This document shows, one piece after another, positions 35,809 through 45,775 of a stretch of DNA of 64,000 nt. The notes under the pieces were generated by a model. The model ran no database searches and was not told where the DNA came from. It saw only the letters and a list, made by a program, of their open reading frames with translations. The DNA is from Timema cristinae. Its lineage: Eukaryota; Arthropoda; Insecta; Phasmatodea; Timematidae. The stretch spans positions 34,834,562-34,898,561 of the forward strand of contig JBCFYV010000012.1 in NCBI GenBank assembly GCA_039000515.1. The letters are read 5' to 3'. The stretch's first letter is position 1; each line of letters opens with the position of its first letter. The translations under genes and the position numbers were made by a program.

Positions 35809-36107
35809 TGGCTCCCTAGGAGTTCCATCCACTTATCGCTGGCTGGAGAGGATAGGGGAGTAGTTGAGAGCGTGACGTATCTTATAATTAAGGAGACTAG
35901 GGAGAAGAATGCGAGTTTTAAGGAGATGTGCTGACTTCCCTTGGTTGGAAAAGATAGAGCGGGAGGACCACAGTGGAAATTCATGATAGTAAACCATTCC
36001 TACTGGGTTGGAACCCAATGTGTCAGTCAAAACCATCTGGAGCTGGGTCAAATCTAACAGTAGAAAAAATATATGTCGTGGGTCACGTTTCAAAAGACTT
36101 TTTCTCA
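35809..36107. other. No gene recognised
   Basis: A minus-strand frame of 114 codons spans 35,833-36,177 but runs into a SINE and shows no known motif; judged non-coding. Confidence 0.35.
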
Positions 36108-36293
36108 CACGGGGTAAGGCGTTAGACTTGCATTGAATAAGGTTACCTTTGCCGGGAAGGGGTAGGCTTGATTTCAAGCCGGGTGTATTGGAGGTGGTTT
36201 TCTTAAATGCACCTAATCAGTGTTATTATTTAACCCTCTCCTCATGATCATGCGAACGAATTTCCTTTAAACTATTCTCATCCTTACGTTTTA
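36108..36293 (+). repeat. SINE family A copy, diverged
   Basis: 'ggggtaaggcgttagacttg' (head), 'ttgatttcaagccgggtgta' (B box region) and a shortened body. Confidence 0.55.
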
Positions 36294-36299
36294 AATAGG

Positions 36300-36540
36300 G
36301 ATATTATTGCGATGGGATATTTAACGAGAACTTTCTTTACCGACTGATTATGTCAGTTCACGACTTGTGAACTAGCTTATTTCTAGAAAAGATACAACAC
36401 ACAACTATCAAGCTATCAATTCTTCACTGTTTGAAGATAAGCCACAGTTTGACCAATAATAAATATTTAGTCCATGCCAGGGAATGAATCCGAGACCCTT
36501 AGATCGGTAGACAAACGCGCAATAGACTCAGTTAAGTTAT
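36300..36540 (-). repeat. SINE family B copy
   Basis: Left: 'gatatttaacgagaactttc', 'accgactgattatgtcagtt'. Right: the reversed B box 'gggaatgaatccgagaccct' and head. Confidence 0.7.
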
Positions 36541-37192
36541 TAAATCAAACTGTTTATAATCCTGATATTAAACCTTTTCATGCAACTTTCTTTTCTCGAC
36601 GAAGCTCTGGACTTCGCTCACGCTGTGAACGTGGGTGGGAGTCCTCCGGTAACACCATGCTAGGTTTATGTTTTAGGAACCACGCCGTGTCCTACACATT
36701 GAGTGGGCTGAGTTTAGAAGACTTCCAATTATCAGCTCGATGGGAACATCCCTAATTACTCAGACCAAGGGTTGAAGTGGGGGCTCTTGAAGACCCCACC
36801 CCTGCGATTAGTTAGCGGCTGTGTGCGGAAGTGCTAGTTGGGAAGGGGGAGAGGAGGATGACTCGAGGATCCTCTGCCATTGGCCAACACCCTCTTCAGT
36901 CTTATCTTGGTATGCTTTAATTATAGAGCACGTTTAAAACTACCCAATCGATGAAGACAAGGTGAGCTTTCAATAAAATGTACCTACATTCGCGTGGAGG
37001 GTGCCAGTCCCAGTGCACCCATCTATGGTCACTGGTCAGATATAAGATAAGCGCGTAATTCTAATCCTGACGGGAGCCTTCAATCTGAACAGTAAGATTA
37101 CCCTAGAATCTACTATAATTAATTTTGTTTACATTACACCACTGAGTACAGCCAGTGATACTCTCCAGCGACTGTGCTGACAATCATTGTTG
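36541..37192. other. No gene recognised
   Basis: Includes a GC-richer area at 36,600-36,900 with a plus-strand frame (ending 36,755) that overlaps the SINE B and has no confirmed homology. An eroded SINE A may lie near 36,985-37,080. Confidence 0.35.
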
Positions 37193-37350
37193 GACTCACG
37201 GACAGTGCTGTAATACTCTGTCTCTCTGGTATAGTCTGGTTTCCAGTGATGGCAAGACTGGGGCTCGAATCCCAGCCGGATGTATAAAGGGTTTTTTCTA
37301 AATGGTTTACTATCTTTTCTCCATACAAATGCGGGTATATCTGTTAAATA
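37193..37350 (+). repeat. SINE family A copy
   Basis: B box 'ggggctcgaatcccagcc' and body. The 3' end abuts the next reversed copy. Confidence 0.65.
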
Positions 37351-37598
37351 TAACACCGCGTTTTACTATCCGTTAGGGTTATACGCTTATACACTAATAA
37401 CGCTAATGGGGACGAGTAAGGTTGAATTTAGAAGTAATATACCAGCATGTTCGTGGGGAAGGAGAGAGATAATGGAGAACAGTTTAGGAAAAAAACCTCA
37501 GTACTCCCAACCGGGATAGAACCATGACCTCCCCGTCATCGGCAGTCTAGTATAATGATATAGTAGCACCTTAGACCATGTGGCCACCGAAGCGGATG
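37351..37598 (-). repeat. SINE family A copy, full length
   Basis: Reversed copy from 'caccgcgttttactatccgt' to 'catgtggccaccgaagcgga'. Confidence 0.8.
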
Positions 37599-37668
37599 AG
37601 GCAGAGTTAATAACCTGGCATTATCTCTTATTCCTATCCCAGTAGCGTGAATATAATATGCGGATAGA

Positions 37669-37905
37669 CCTGCATCAGTGGGCACGCAAACAAAATGTCA
37701 GGCTCATCTAGTAAGGTTTGACGGTGACGGAGTTCGAATCCTGGCTGAGTGTACTGAGGGTGGATATTTCCTAAATGTTTTCCCACTCTCCTTCCACACA
37801 AGTACGGGTAAATTTCCTTTGAAACTCTACTTCCCTTATCCCTATAATATAATTAAATGCGTACTTATAGTCTGGACAAGTGGTGAGATGAGGAGAAAAT
37901 GTAAA
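37669..37905 (+). repeat. SINE family A copy
   Basis: Head altered, B box 'gagttcgaatcctgg', body 'ccttccacacaagtacgggt', tail 'acaagtggtgagatgagg'. Third copy in a 700-bp cluster. Confidence 0.7.
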
Positions 37906-37922
37906 ATAAGGGTAGTCTAGAG

Positions 37923-38253
37923 CAGTGGTCTTCAATCTGTGGTACGCGTACCCTTGGGGATAGGCGAAGACATCTTTAAGGCTAAGTAAAAAAAAATATA
38001 TTGTTTTTCATTAAATTATATATATTTTAATGAAAAACACCGATTAATCAGGGCCGGATTTATAGTTTGCCACAGGAGATACGGACGTAAATACATGCAA
38101 TTTGGGAGCGCCATTTTCCTTTCTCTCTTTCTTTCTTTCATGGATGTAGATTATATAATATGTATAACTTGCATTATGTACCAACAACTTTGGGAATACA
38201 AAATTGAAGAGAAATATCTAAGGGTACACAAACAAAAAGGTTGAGTACCGCTG
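37923..38253. mobile_element. hAT-type MITE, 331 bp
   Basis: The left end CAGTGGTCTTCAATCTGTGG and the reversed right end CAGCGGTACTCAACCTTTTT are inverted repeats typical of hAT. Flanks GTCTAGAG and GCCTAGAC match 6 of 8. Inside are an AT-rich inverted repeat (about 38,003-38,041) and 'cagggccggatttatag', which resembles another hAT end. Confidence 0.7.
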
Positions 38254-38522
38254 GCCTAGACGAGTTTAATACGAAGTGCCCATAATATATTAGGATTTTG
38301 TAGTGAAGGAACTTTAAAAAAAATATAAACTGTTTTTGCTATCAACATCGATAACATTTTACTTTATTATTCATATTATTTATCAGATTATTATATATTA
38401 AAAGTGAACATTGCAGCACACATTACTTGACTTATAAATAGATAAAAATTGTTTTAGCAATTTTTGTAATTTTTCCAAATGTGTTCTTCCAATCTGAATC
38501 AAACTATATTTTAGTCCAATTA

Positions 38523-38797
38523 ATAATAAAATTAATAATAATGATGATGATATTTAGCACCGCGTCTTACTACCCGTTCTGGTTATACGCTTTTAGTACT
38601 AATTACACTAATGGATTAGGAATTGGGAAGGTTGAATTAGAGGAAGTGAACCTATATTTGAGTGGAGGGAGAGTGGAAAACCATTTAGGAAAAACCACCC
38701 CAGTTCACCCGACCGAGATTCGAACCTCGATCTCCCCGTCCTCAGCAGTCGAGCTCAATACGACAAGCGCGTTAGCCAACTACGCCACCGAGGCGGG
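38523..38797 (-). repeat. SINE family A variant with 14-bp target duplication
   Basis: TTTTAGTCCAATTA (38,509-38,522) and TTTTAGTCCGATTA (38,798-38,811) flank the copy. The head (minus strand) reads GGTGGCGTAGTTGGCTAACG, a different A-box region from the 'GGTCTAAGGC' type, with the same body and tail. It ends about 100 bp from the TMEM117 exon 1 donor. Confidence 0.88.
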
Positions 38798-38846
38798 TTT
38801 TAGTCCGATTAAGATTGGAAGGAAACATATGGTGCATAATGTATGC

Positions 38847-38884
38847 GTGTGTGTGTGTGTGCGTGTGTGTGTGTGTGTGTGTGT
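38847..38884 (+). repeat. (GT)n microsatellite beside a splice donor
   Basis: Nineteen GT-type dinucleotides with one GC interruption. On the TMEM117 sense strand this is a CA repeat starting about 16 nt inside the intron. Confidence 0.92.
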
Positions 38885-38901
38885 CGGAAAGGAAAACTCA
38901 C

Positions 38902-39220
38902 CAGTGTGGCTGTGCGAGATGGGGTCCTCGGCGAACAGCAGGAAGTTGCAGAAGATGACGAAGTAGGTGACGAAGAGTCGAGCGTACGGGTGCTGGAAGT
39001 AATATCGCAGGTCCCTCTTGTCCATCATCATAAGCTCGGAGGAGGCGGGCAGGATGATCATGTCACCACCCCGGAGGTGGGAGCGGTGGCACTCTGTTGC
39101 GGAGAGCAAGCCACCTCCTCCACCTGCCACCGCCGCCGCCGCCGTGGCAAGGACCACGCTGCGCCGCCTCTGCACAGCCTCGCTCTCCTCCCAGCTACTA
39201 GCCTTCCGCGACGCCGCCAT
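38902..39220 (-). CDS. TMEM117: TMEM117 orthologue, first coding exon
   Basis: The start ATG at 39,220 sits in a strong context (ACCATGG) with an in-frame TAG 21 nt upstream, so this is the likely start. The exon encodes 106 residues plus one base and ends CACACTG|GTGAGT. Residues about 67-106 read [17 protein letters not shown], then [20 protein letters not shown]. This aligns with the start of vertebrate TMEM117 (KDFRYYFQHPWSR, then FNFLIFAEDPVSHSQTE) and contains the first membrane helix. The preceding about 66 residues (Ala/Gly-rich, RRR) are an N-terminal extension not in the vertebrate protein as I recall it. An alternative start is the Met cluster at residues 64-66. The exon is strongly GC-rich. 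The protein is expected in the membrane; its exact function is unknown. Confidence 0.9.
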
Positions 39221-41470
39221 GGTCGCGTAACAATCATACGGTTGCTAGGCAGCGAAATAAGGGTCACAACCAAATATGTCTTCCAAATAAGTTAAAATAG
39301 TAACCAATTTTGTAAAAAAATAAATGAACTTGATTTGCAAATTATCAACCAGAAGTATTAAAAAAAGCTTTCTCTAACATAAATCAAAAGAATTTCTTTG
39401 AAAAAAGTTGAATTAGACCAATCGTATTTTTAAAACATTTATCGAATTTGACCGCCTAAGACTTAAGTTGAATCACTAGCCTTATATTAACAGTTGTAAG
39501 AAAAATAAAAGGCAGAAATAATCTAAAACAAGGCTACACTTAGAGTATTTAAACTTAAAGTATAAATTTAACTATGACCATAAGTTTAATTACAAAATTT
39601 GTAATTTATAGCTGAATAAGAAATTATATAAATAGAAAAATAGTCACAAATTAGGTACTCATAACAAAATCGTATAATGTATTTTGTAAAAACAATTTTA
39701 GTATACTTCAATAAATCCAACTAAAAACGATAGTGGTGTATGGCCCTAATAATATATGTGTTTTATTTTAGCGACAATTATCACATTAAAAAATCCCAAG
39801 CTCAAATTTTAATAGATATATAGCCACATATTATTAAACTATAAACTTAGATTTTCAAGAGTATACTGGTAGCTATTTTATATTTTGTTTTGGGTATATA
39901 CAAGCTACTACTTCTTGATAAACTTGATAAGGAAGTTGTTTTAGTGCATTTTAGTTATATTTTATTTAAAGAAAGTGGATTATTTAATCGATTAAAAAAA
40001 GTTAGTTTGAACCAGTAGTGTAGTTAGGGGTGGTCTCGGTCTCCTTACCTACACTAATAGGTGAGGGCAAGGATAATTCTAGAGTAAATGTACTCGCATT
40101 TTCTTGGAGGGTGGGTAGTTGATGCTCAAGTATGATAATAGATTATTAGGGACTCGTAGCAAAATCAAAATGATTGAAAGCCCCCCCACCCCATCTTTAG
40201 TAGCCTATAAAAATAAAATTACAGTTCTTATTAACGCCAAGTTATTGTAACTCAGATTTTAGTAGTTTGGAGCCAATATTATGCTCAAAATTAAATGTCA
40301 CCTTTACCCCTCACATTTTTTTTTACAGTCTAGTACATTTTTAATATAAATGGTAAAAAATGATGTCCTTAATTTGTAGAGTACATAAGGACGGGCAAAA
40401 TTGTAAGAACCACTTTTTTAAGTTCGGGAGTACATAAAACGTCAAGATAAACCATTATTTAGTTCCAATTTCTTCATTTATTTTAATTTAATATGTTAAT
40501 ATACGAGTATGTGCAGTTATGTGAACATCATTGTGAGAAATACCTATTATTTTAGTAGTGATAATATAAATAGGTTTTTAAATAATAGTAAACACGTATA
40601 AGTATAATCACGCATTATTAATAATTGGTTTAGTTTAATAACAGACGCTGGCCTTATATCAATATTTATCTTGAGATACAAACTTTTCACGATCCAAATA
40701 ATTATCTGTGTAATAAAGTAAAAATAGAGGACATCAGATGTTAAGTATTAACTTACATAGTACCGTATTTGAAATGGAAGAGTAATTTCCTTCCGTTCGA
40801 CCGTGGCTATAGAAACGTGACAGTTTGGGATCTGAGAAATATTGGATATGTCCTCGAACGAGATGTTCAGATAGAAGCTGTCATTGTGAAGGCACGCGCC
40901 ATCACATTGAACCAAGGATTTCTGCCTTTAGCAGCTATTATTAATAAAGAAGATAACATTACTAGTAGCTTTCACACCCTTAATATAAGAAGTCTTGCAA
41001 TCTTTTGAATTGGAAATCAATTATATTTCTATACAGTCGCTGTTAAAAGTGACCGATTTACAGTAGGACTTAACAATTTGAAAAGGTCAATTTTTTGGTG
41101 CAGCTGTATATTAATCGGTGACTTTATTATTTTATTCGTACGCGTCGAGTCAAGTACTGACAAACAAATACTTATACACCCTATTAATACCATTAAAAAT
41201 ATATTGGCTTTATTAACTTTCACTTCCGACACATAGATAATAATAACAACAACTAAATACTTAATAACTTGATTTAATTTAACACGCGTTATACTACACT
41301 AGATAATATATATATATAATATTAACACGAGACCTAAGAATTAGCTTATTCAATTCAACACAAGTTATAGTACACCCTCTGCTCTAGGACTCAGATATGT
41401 AATAAGTTAGTACCTTGTTGAACACAAACGTTTTATTCTTTTACTAACAAGTTTAAAACTTGTGCTCTTA
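39221..41470. other. Region upstream of TMEM117 exon 1, no gene seen
   Basis: AT-rich. It would contain the TMEM117 5' UTR or promoter, but no clear TATA or initiator stands out. A SINE A fragment is near 40,035-40,130. The plus-strand frame at 40,769-41,008 has no family signature. Confidence 0.4.
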
Positions 41471-42105
41471 ACGGTCTAATCAATGGAGTAGATATGAGGA
41501 AGGTAGTTTAGAGGAAGTGAACCCAAATTTATACGGAGAGAGTAAAGGTAAACCACAGTGAAATGTAAAATGGGGAAAACCACACCTTGTGCAACCGGAT
41601 GGGGCGGTAGGCGAGTAGCTGCCGCACGAGTTGTTTACTTCTAAAGAGACAAGTGAATTGCGGATCTACATTTTTGGAAGCATGTGCAAATTGCGGCCCG
41701 GGCTGTCGACATAAACTAGCGTAACCTAACCTAACCTAACCTAACCAAACAAACCTTTTAAATTTTTGTCAAAACCATTGAACGACAAGAACTGAGGAAG
41801 TTTGGATACTACGAGAGATGTTGACATGAGACAATGATAGTTTATATTTAAAATTTAAAACAGCGCGGTAGAAATCACACTGATAATTAGATGGACGCAA
41901 CTCATACCATTCTCTCAAGTGAGTGGGCCGCGATTCGTAAGTGTCTCTCAAAAAGTCGGGCCGCAACTCATACACGATTTCAAGATTAGGCCGCAATTCA
42001 CTTACACAGCCGGCTAGAACTCAAACCCTAACTTCTCCATCAACGGTGACCTTGGGCATTGCGAGTCTAGTGTCTTAGACCACGTGTACACTGGTGTGGA
42101 GGATC
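41471..42105 (-). repeat. SINE family A copy split by an insertion
   Basis: The left part (41,471-41,598) has the reversed body 'gtttagaggaagtgaaccca'. The right part (42,014-42,105) has the reversed B box 'ctagaactcaaaccc' and head 'gtcttagaccacgtgtac'. Confidence 0.6.
41599..42013. mobile_element. Small insertion with GCGGCC repeats and CCTAA run
   Basis: About 415 bp bounded by CCGG at 41,595-41,598 and 42,010-42,013, inside a SINE. TTGCGG motifs point inward from the left (41,652 and 41,689), and their inverse (GGCCGCAA/GGCCGCGA) recurs three times on the right (41,928-41,990). It contains four CCTAA units plus one CCTAACC variant near 41,726-41,746. Confidence 0.5.
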
Positions 42106-42786
42106 AACTTATAGTAATTAATATCTTCTCAAGCAATACCCCTAAATCTTACCAGAGTTTCCTAGCCGAGTGGTTGACCCCTTTAATACTTAATCACGAG
42201 GACGCTCTGTAAACTAACAAAGGGCAAGCCCTCACCAATGGTCACACGGTCTAAAGAGTCAGGCATGTAAGGGGTCATCTATATATCACGTAGCACAGTT
42301 GAGAGGGTTGGGGGGAGCTCTAATGCTTATATTGTGCTACATGTGGGGTGGGTGGGTACATCACATTGTTACATAGCACATATCTTAAACTAGGTTCTAA
42401 TATTGAAAAAGTAATATTATTGTTCATGTTTTCCACGTTAATTAACATACTTATAGAAGATAACGTTCGAGTTTAAAATCAGAGTCAGAAAAGCTTTCCT
42501 ATGAAATAATGACATTCACTCTTGATGTGAAACGTTACATAATACAGTTTGGAGGGGTCAGGCTAAATGTGTGCTTGGCGTTAAATGGGGAGGGTTGGTC
42601 TCAGAAAAAGTAAGAAAAAAGCGTTTCGTGGCTTATAAATTACCTCTAAAAGACAGAATTCCCAGTGACAGGGAATTGGATGCTCAAATCTCTGCAGGTG
42701 CACTGAGGACAGTGTTTTACCATACACTCTACAAGCTAATGCTAATGCACTTATTCTAAGCTACCTTCTTCACCCCTATCTTTTAA
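42106..42786. other. No gene; eroded SINE A pieces
   Basis: Head-like words 'cctagccgagtggttgaccc' (42,162) and 'acggtctaaagagtcaggca' (42,246), and a body-like region at 42,640-42,780. None is well preserved. Confidence 0.4.
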
Positions 42787-42964
42787 GGTCCATGTACACT
42801 ATAGAGTAAAGTCTAGGTAGATTTGTTTCACTCTAGCGAGACTGCTCTACTGACGCGTTTACACTGGATCAACATTTGCTCTACATAAAGTGAAACTGGA
42901 CTCCTCCTAGAGTAAATATGCTGGATCAATCTAGATTCCGTTTACATTGTATATCACTCTCAGT

Positions 42965-44226
42965 ATGACGCTAGATACAAAATTTAGACATGTCACAAGC
43001 AAGACGCGTTGCTGCAGCTGTTGTAGTTATTCGTTTGTTGAAAAAGAAGAAACAGCATTCAAAAAAGAGGTTGTGGTTAAAAAAAAATTGATTTCAAGAA
43101 GAGAACAAGAGGGGAATCATGCAAAGTTACTCAAAGAACTGCTTGCTGAAGATGTGAGCTCATACAAGAATTTTTTTGGTATGTCTTGCCAAGATTTTGA
43201 ATTTTTACTAGATTGGATTTCTCAGAAAATAAAAAGACAAGACAAATATATCAGAAAGCTATATCATCTTTGGAAAGACTTATACTGACTTTACGGTTTC
43301 TAGCCACTGGTAAGTTATTGAATAGAAAATATTAACATGTTAAAAATACATAATTTATTTTTCAATTATAAAAACACATTTTCCCATATATTATATTATA
43401 TTAAAAAGTTGAACCAAACTATTTATTTATTTTCGTTTTAGGTGACAATTACCATTCCTTAAGCTATTTATTCCGTCTACCAGTAACAACAATTTCAAAA
43501 ATCATTCCTGAGGTTTGCCAGGCACTGTTTGATGTTCTGAAGGAGCATTATTTGAAAGTAACGTATTTCTGTAGACATTAAAGTTCTCATAATAGTTTGT
43601 AAGTGTTGTAAAGTCTACATCACCGTAATTTCTTTCTGCAATGCTTGTAGAAGCTTCTCCAGAGAAATAACTCTGCCTAATACTTGCCTTTTGTATGATA
43701 CGTTTCAATATTGTTCTCCTTTCTTCAGAACAAAGTTGTCTTAATTCAACAGCGACGAAATCGCCAAACACCACATGGTCATCTCGTGGTTCTTTTAAAT
43801 ACGGCCATTGCATCTTTCATTAGCTCTTAATCTAAACCGTGACGTGTTTTCTTATTTTCTGTAGATTTGATTTTATTAACATTCTTATATATACCTGTAC
43901 AATTGACTTATCTTGTCATGCTATTTTTCTTGGTGTGATGTTATTTCATTTGCTTCTGGGGGTGACCTGGTGGTCTAAGAGTAAGGTGTCAGACCTCTGT
44001 GTTGAGTGTCCGGGGCTCAATCCTCGGTCCCGGCACAGATTTATCTGATTGCCAAACCCTTCCTTCCCCTCTGACAATACATCTTGTGAATGTGGGGAAT
44101 GTCAGGCCTCCACCGTGGTTCAGATCCCACGTTAAACTGTAGGTCCTCCATTTCATCTCACAATCACCCTACCATTACACATTAGCGTAAGTGCGTATAA
44201 CTCGAACGGGTAGTAAGGCGAGGTGC

Positions 44227-44278
<52 letters not shown>

Positions 44279-44570
44279 TTCGAGGGAATTCTCCTAAAAA
44301 ACATAAATAAAAACAGTTACTGGAACCTTTGTGATTTCCATGTATACATTATTTTATTATTTACAGCTACCGGATATTGAGGATTGAGAAAAAGAAGCAG
44401 ACAGTTTTGGAGAAATTTGGAACTTTCCAAGCTGTATAGGTGCACTGGATGGTAAGCACGTAGCACTCTCAAGTTTCTTAACAAAGTACAGTCTGTTTGC
44501 CAAACAGATTAACAGTTACACAAAGCATGCCTTATTTCCCATCCTGAGCCTAAAGGTAGCGAGAAAGTAA
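42965..44570 (+). pseudogene. Harbinger transposase, interrupted
   Basis: Exon 1 (42,965-43,309) encodes REQEGNHAKLLKELLAED and FFGMSCQDFEFLLDWI, the usual N-terminal part, then after a 1-base shift near 43,260 SLERLILTLRFLATG. A donor G|GTAAGT at 43,310 and an acceptor TTTTAG at 43,440-43,441 define a 131-bp intron. Exon 2 reads DNYHSLSYLFRLPVTTISKI, joining in frame. A third piece (about 44,366-44,570) has WNFPSCIGALDGKHVAL with the first catalytic Asp. The other catalytic residues are not found, so the protein is incomplete. A family C SINE lies in the second intron. Harbinger transposases work with a separate DNA-binding partner, which fits the minus-strand gene here. Confidence 0.8.
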
Positions 44571-44957
44571 AAATTACAGGCCATATAATTACTTACCAAA
44601 TGTATGCGACTTCCAATGGTTTTCAAACACTCGCCACTCAAACTATCCGGTCATAAATTTTAAGGCATCAACAAACTCCCATGTACTGGTCCACACTTCA
44701 TCTGCTCCGTCTCCACTCTTCTTTTCTTCTTCTTTCTCAGTTCGGAATTCTTCTGATATCGAAGATTATGTAACTTCCTGTTTACTTCTGCCACATTTAG
44801 TTACATCAAATTTTAATGGTTTTTATGACTTTAGCTTTCTACTGCCGTCTCTATATTATTTTAAATAACAATTCCACAATACAGGTAACTGTTCAAAATA
44901 GTCCATTAATTTTAATGTTTTTTCTCTGTCCCAATTAATTTGACTTTTATCCGACAT
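43560..44957 (-). pseudogene. MADF/BESS-like accessory protein, interrupted
   Basis: The minus strand from ATG 44,957 reads MSDKSQINWDREKTLKLMDY, then FEQLPVLWN. It has a MADF-like start and, after stops and shifts, EVWTSTWEFVDALKFM near 44,630. A second piece (43,813 to about 43,560) has DHVVFGDFVAVELRQLCSEE and RRTILKRIIQKA, a BESS-like protein interaction motif. Together they resemble the DNA-binding partner of Harbinger elements. The plus-strand transposase piece (44,366-44,570) and a SINE lie between the two parts, so the exons of the two genes appear interleaved. Alternatively, an internal rearrangement scrambled them. Confidence 0.65.
43959..44277 (+). repeat. SINE family C copy, full length
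   Basis: Starts 'gggtgacctggtggtctaag' (A box), B box 'gggctcaatcctcgg', body 'gtcaggcctccaccgtggtt', tail 'cgaacgggtagtaaggcg' and (TAA)n. It is inserted in the Harbinger element. Confidence 0.88.
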
Positions 44958-45239
44958 TTTTTCACTCGCAATTTACACCCCAAGTTATCACAAAACTGCT
45001 AGAGCACGAGGTCTATTTGGATTGATAAATAGGTTTAGAGCAGTCTACGTAGCGTGCCAAGTCCCTGTTTACACTGCAGGTTTCCTAGACCTTGACAACT
45101 CTCGCGATAGCCTAGACTAAGTCCAGCTAGAGCGCTCTACGTTATGTTAACATTACTAGACTTCAACTAAAGAGCTATAGCTAGAGTAAATCTAGCAAAA
45201 AATTCTACAGTGTACACGTACCTTAATAACCTTGTTACC

Positions 45240-45495
45240 CACTTCAGTGACCGCATTGTCTAAGGCGATACTCTCGCAATAAACTGCGCTGATAAATACG
45301 GATGAATCGGGGTTTGATCCTAGTCGGGTGTACTGAGAGTGGGTTATCATAAATGGCTTTCCACTCTCCCTCTACGTAGACGTAGGTACACTTCCTCCAA
45401 ATTCAACCTTCCTTATCCTTAGCATATTAGTGTAATTAGTACATAGACGCACATCCCAAACGGGTAGTAAGACGTGGTGTTAGAAAAATAAAAAT
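45240..45495 (+). repeat. SINE family A copy, full length
   Basis: Head 'cttcagtgaccgcattgtct', B box 'ggggtttgatccta', body, tail 'aaacgggtagtaagacgtgg'. It starts 14 bp outside the Harbinger right flank. Confidence 0.82.
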
Positions 45496-45589
45496 AGCCT
45501 TGCAGTAAGTGAATTATTAAAAAAAATAATCAGAAGCATAAAAGTTTATTTTTATATGGGGGAAGGGAGGATATAAGGAGTTGGTATAT

Positions 45590-45775
45590 ATGAGCAAACT
45601 AATTATATCACCACATAACTTATAAATAAACTTAGTTTTATAAAATATACAATACTCAAATCTCCCGGTAGTTAATTCATCACTGTGAAAGAGAAAGTCC
45701 TAGTTCCCCAGTTTTTCTGCCATTCCGGGAACTAAACTCAGAACCCTTGGCTCAGTAGACAGACGAGTCAAGGAT
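45590..45775 (-). repeat. SINE family B copy, diverged
   Basis: 'gttaattcatcactgtgaaa' and the reversed head 'ggctcagtagacagacgagt' are diagnostic. Confidence 0.65.

Larger units (their letters stand above)
42787..45222 (+). mobile_element. PIF/Harbinger-type transposon, 2.4 kb
   Basis: Ends GGTCCATGTACACT and the inverse AGTGTACACGTACC match with two mismatches. TTAA lies on both sides (42,783-42,786 and 45,223-45,226), consistent with a TWA-type 3-bp or a TTAA duplication. About 150-200 bp inside each end are rich in CTAGA/CTCTA words. The interior has transposase pieces on the plus strand and MADF/BESS-like pieces on the minus strand. Confidence 0.82.

Noticed and set aside
36474..36755. 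93-codon plus-strand frame as a gene
   Set aside because: It starts inside a SINE B copy and has no recognisable motif or splice sites.
39018..39295. Long GC-rich open frames on the plus strand opposite TMEM117 exon 1
   Set aside because: They are antisense shadows of the conserved minus-strand exon and show only its composition bias.
41726..41750. A true interstitial telomere
   Set aside because: Only four to five CCTAA units inside what looks like a small mobile insertion.
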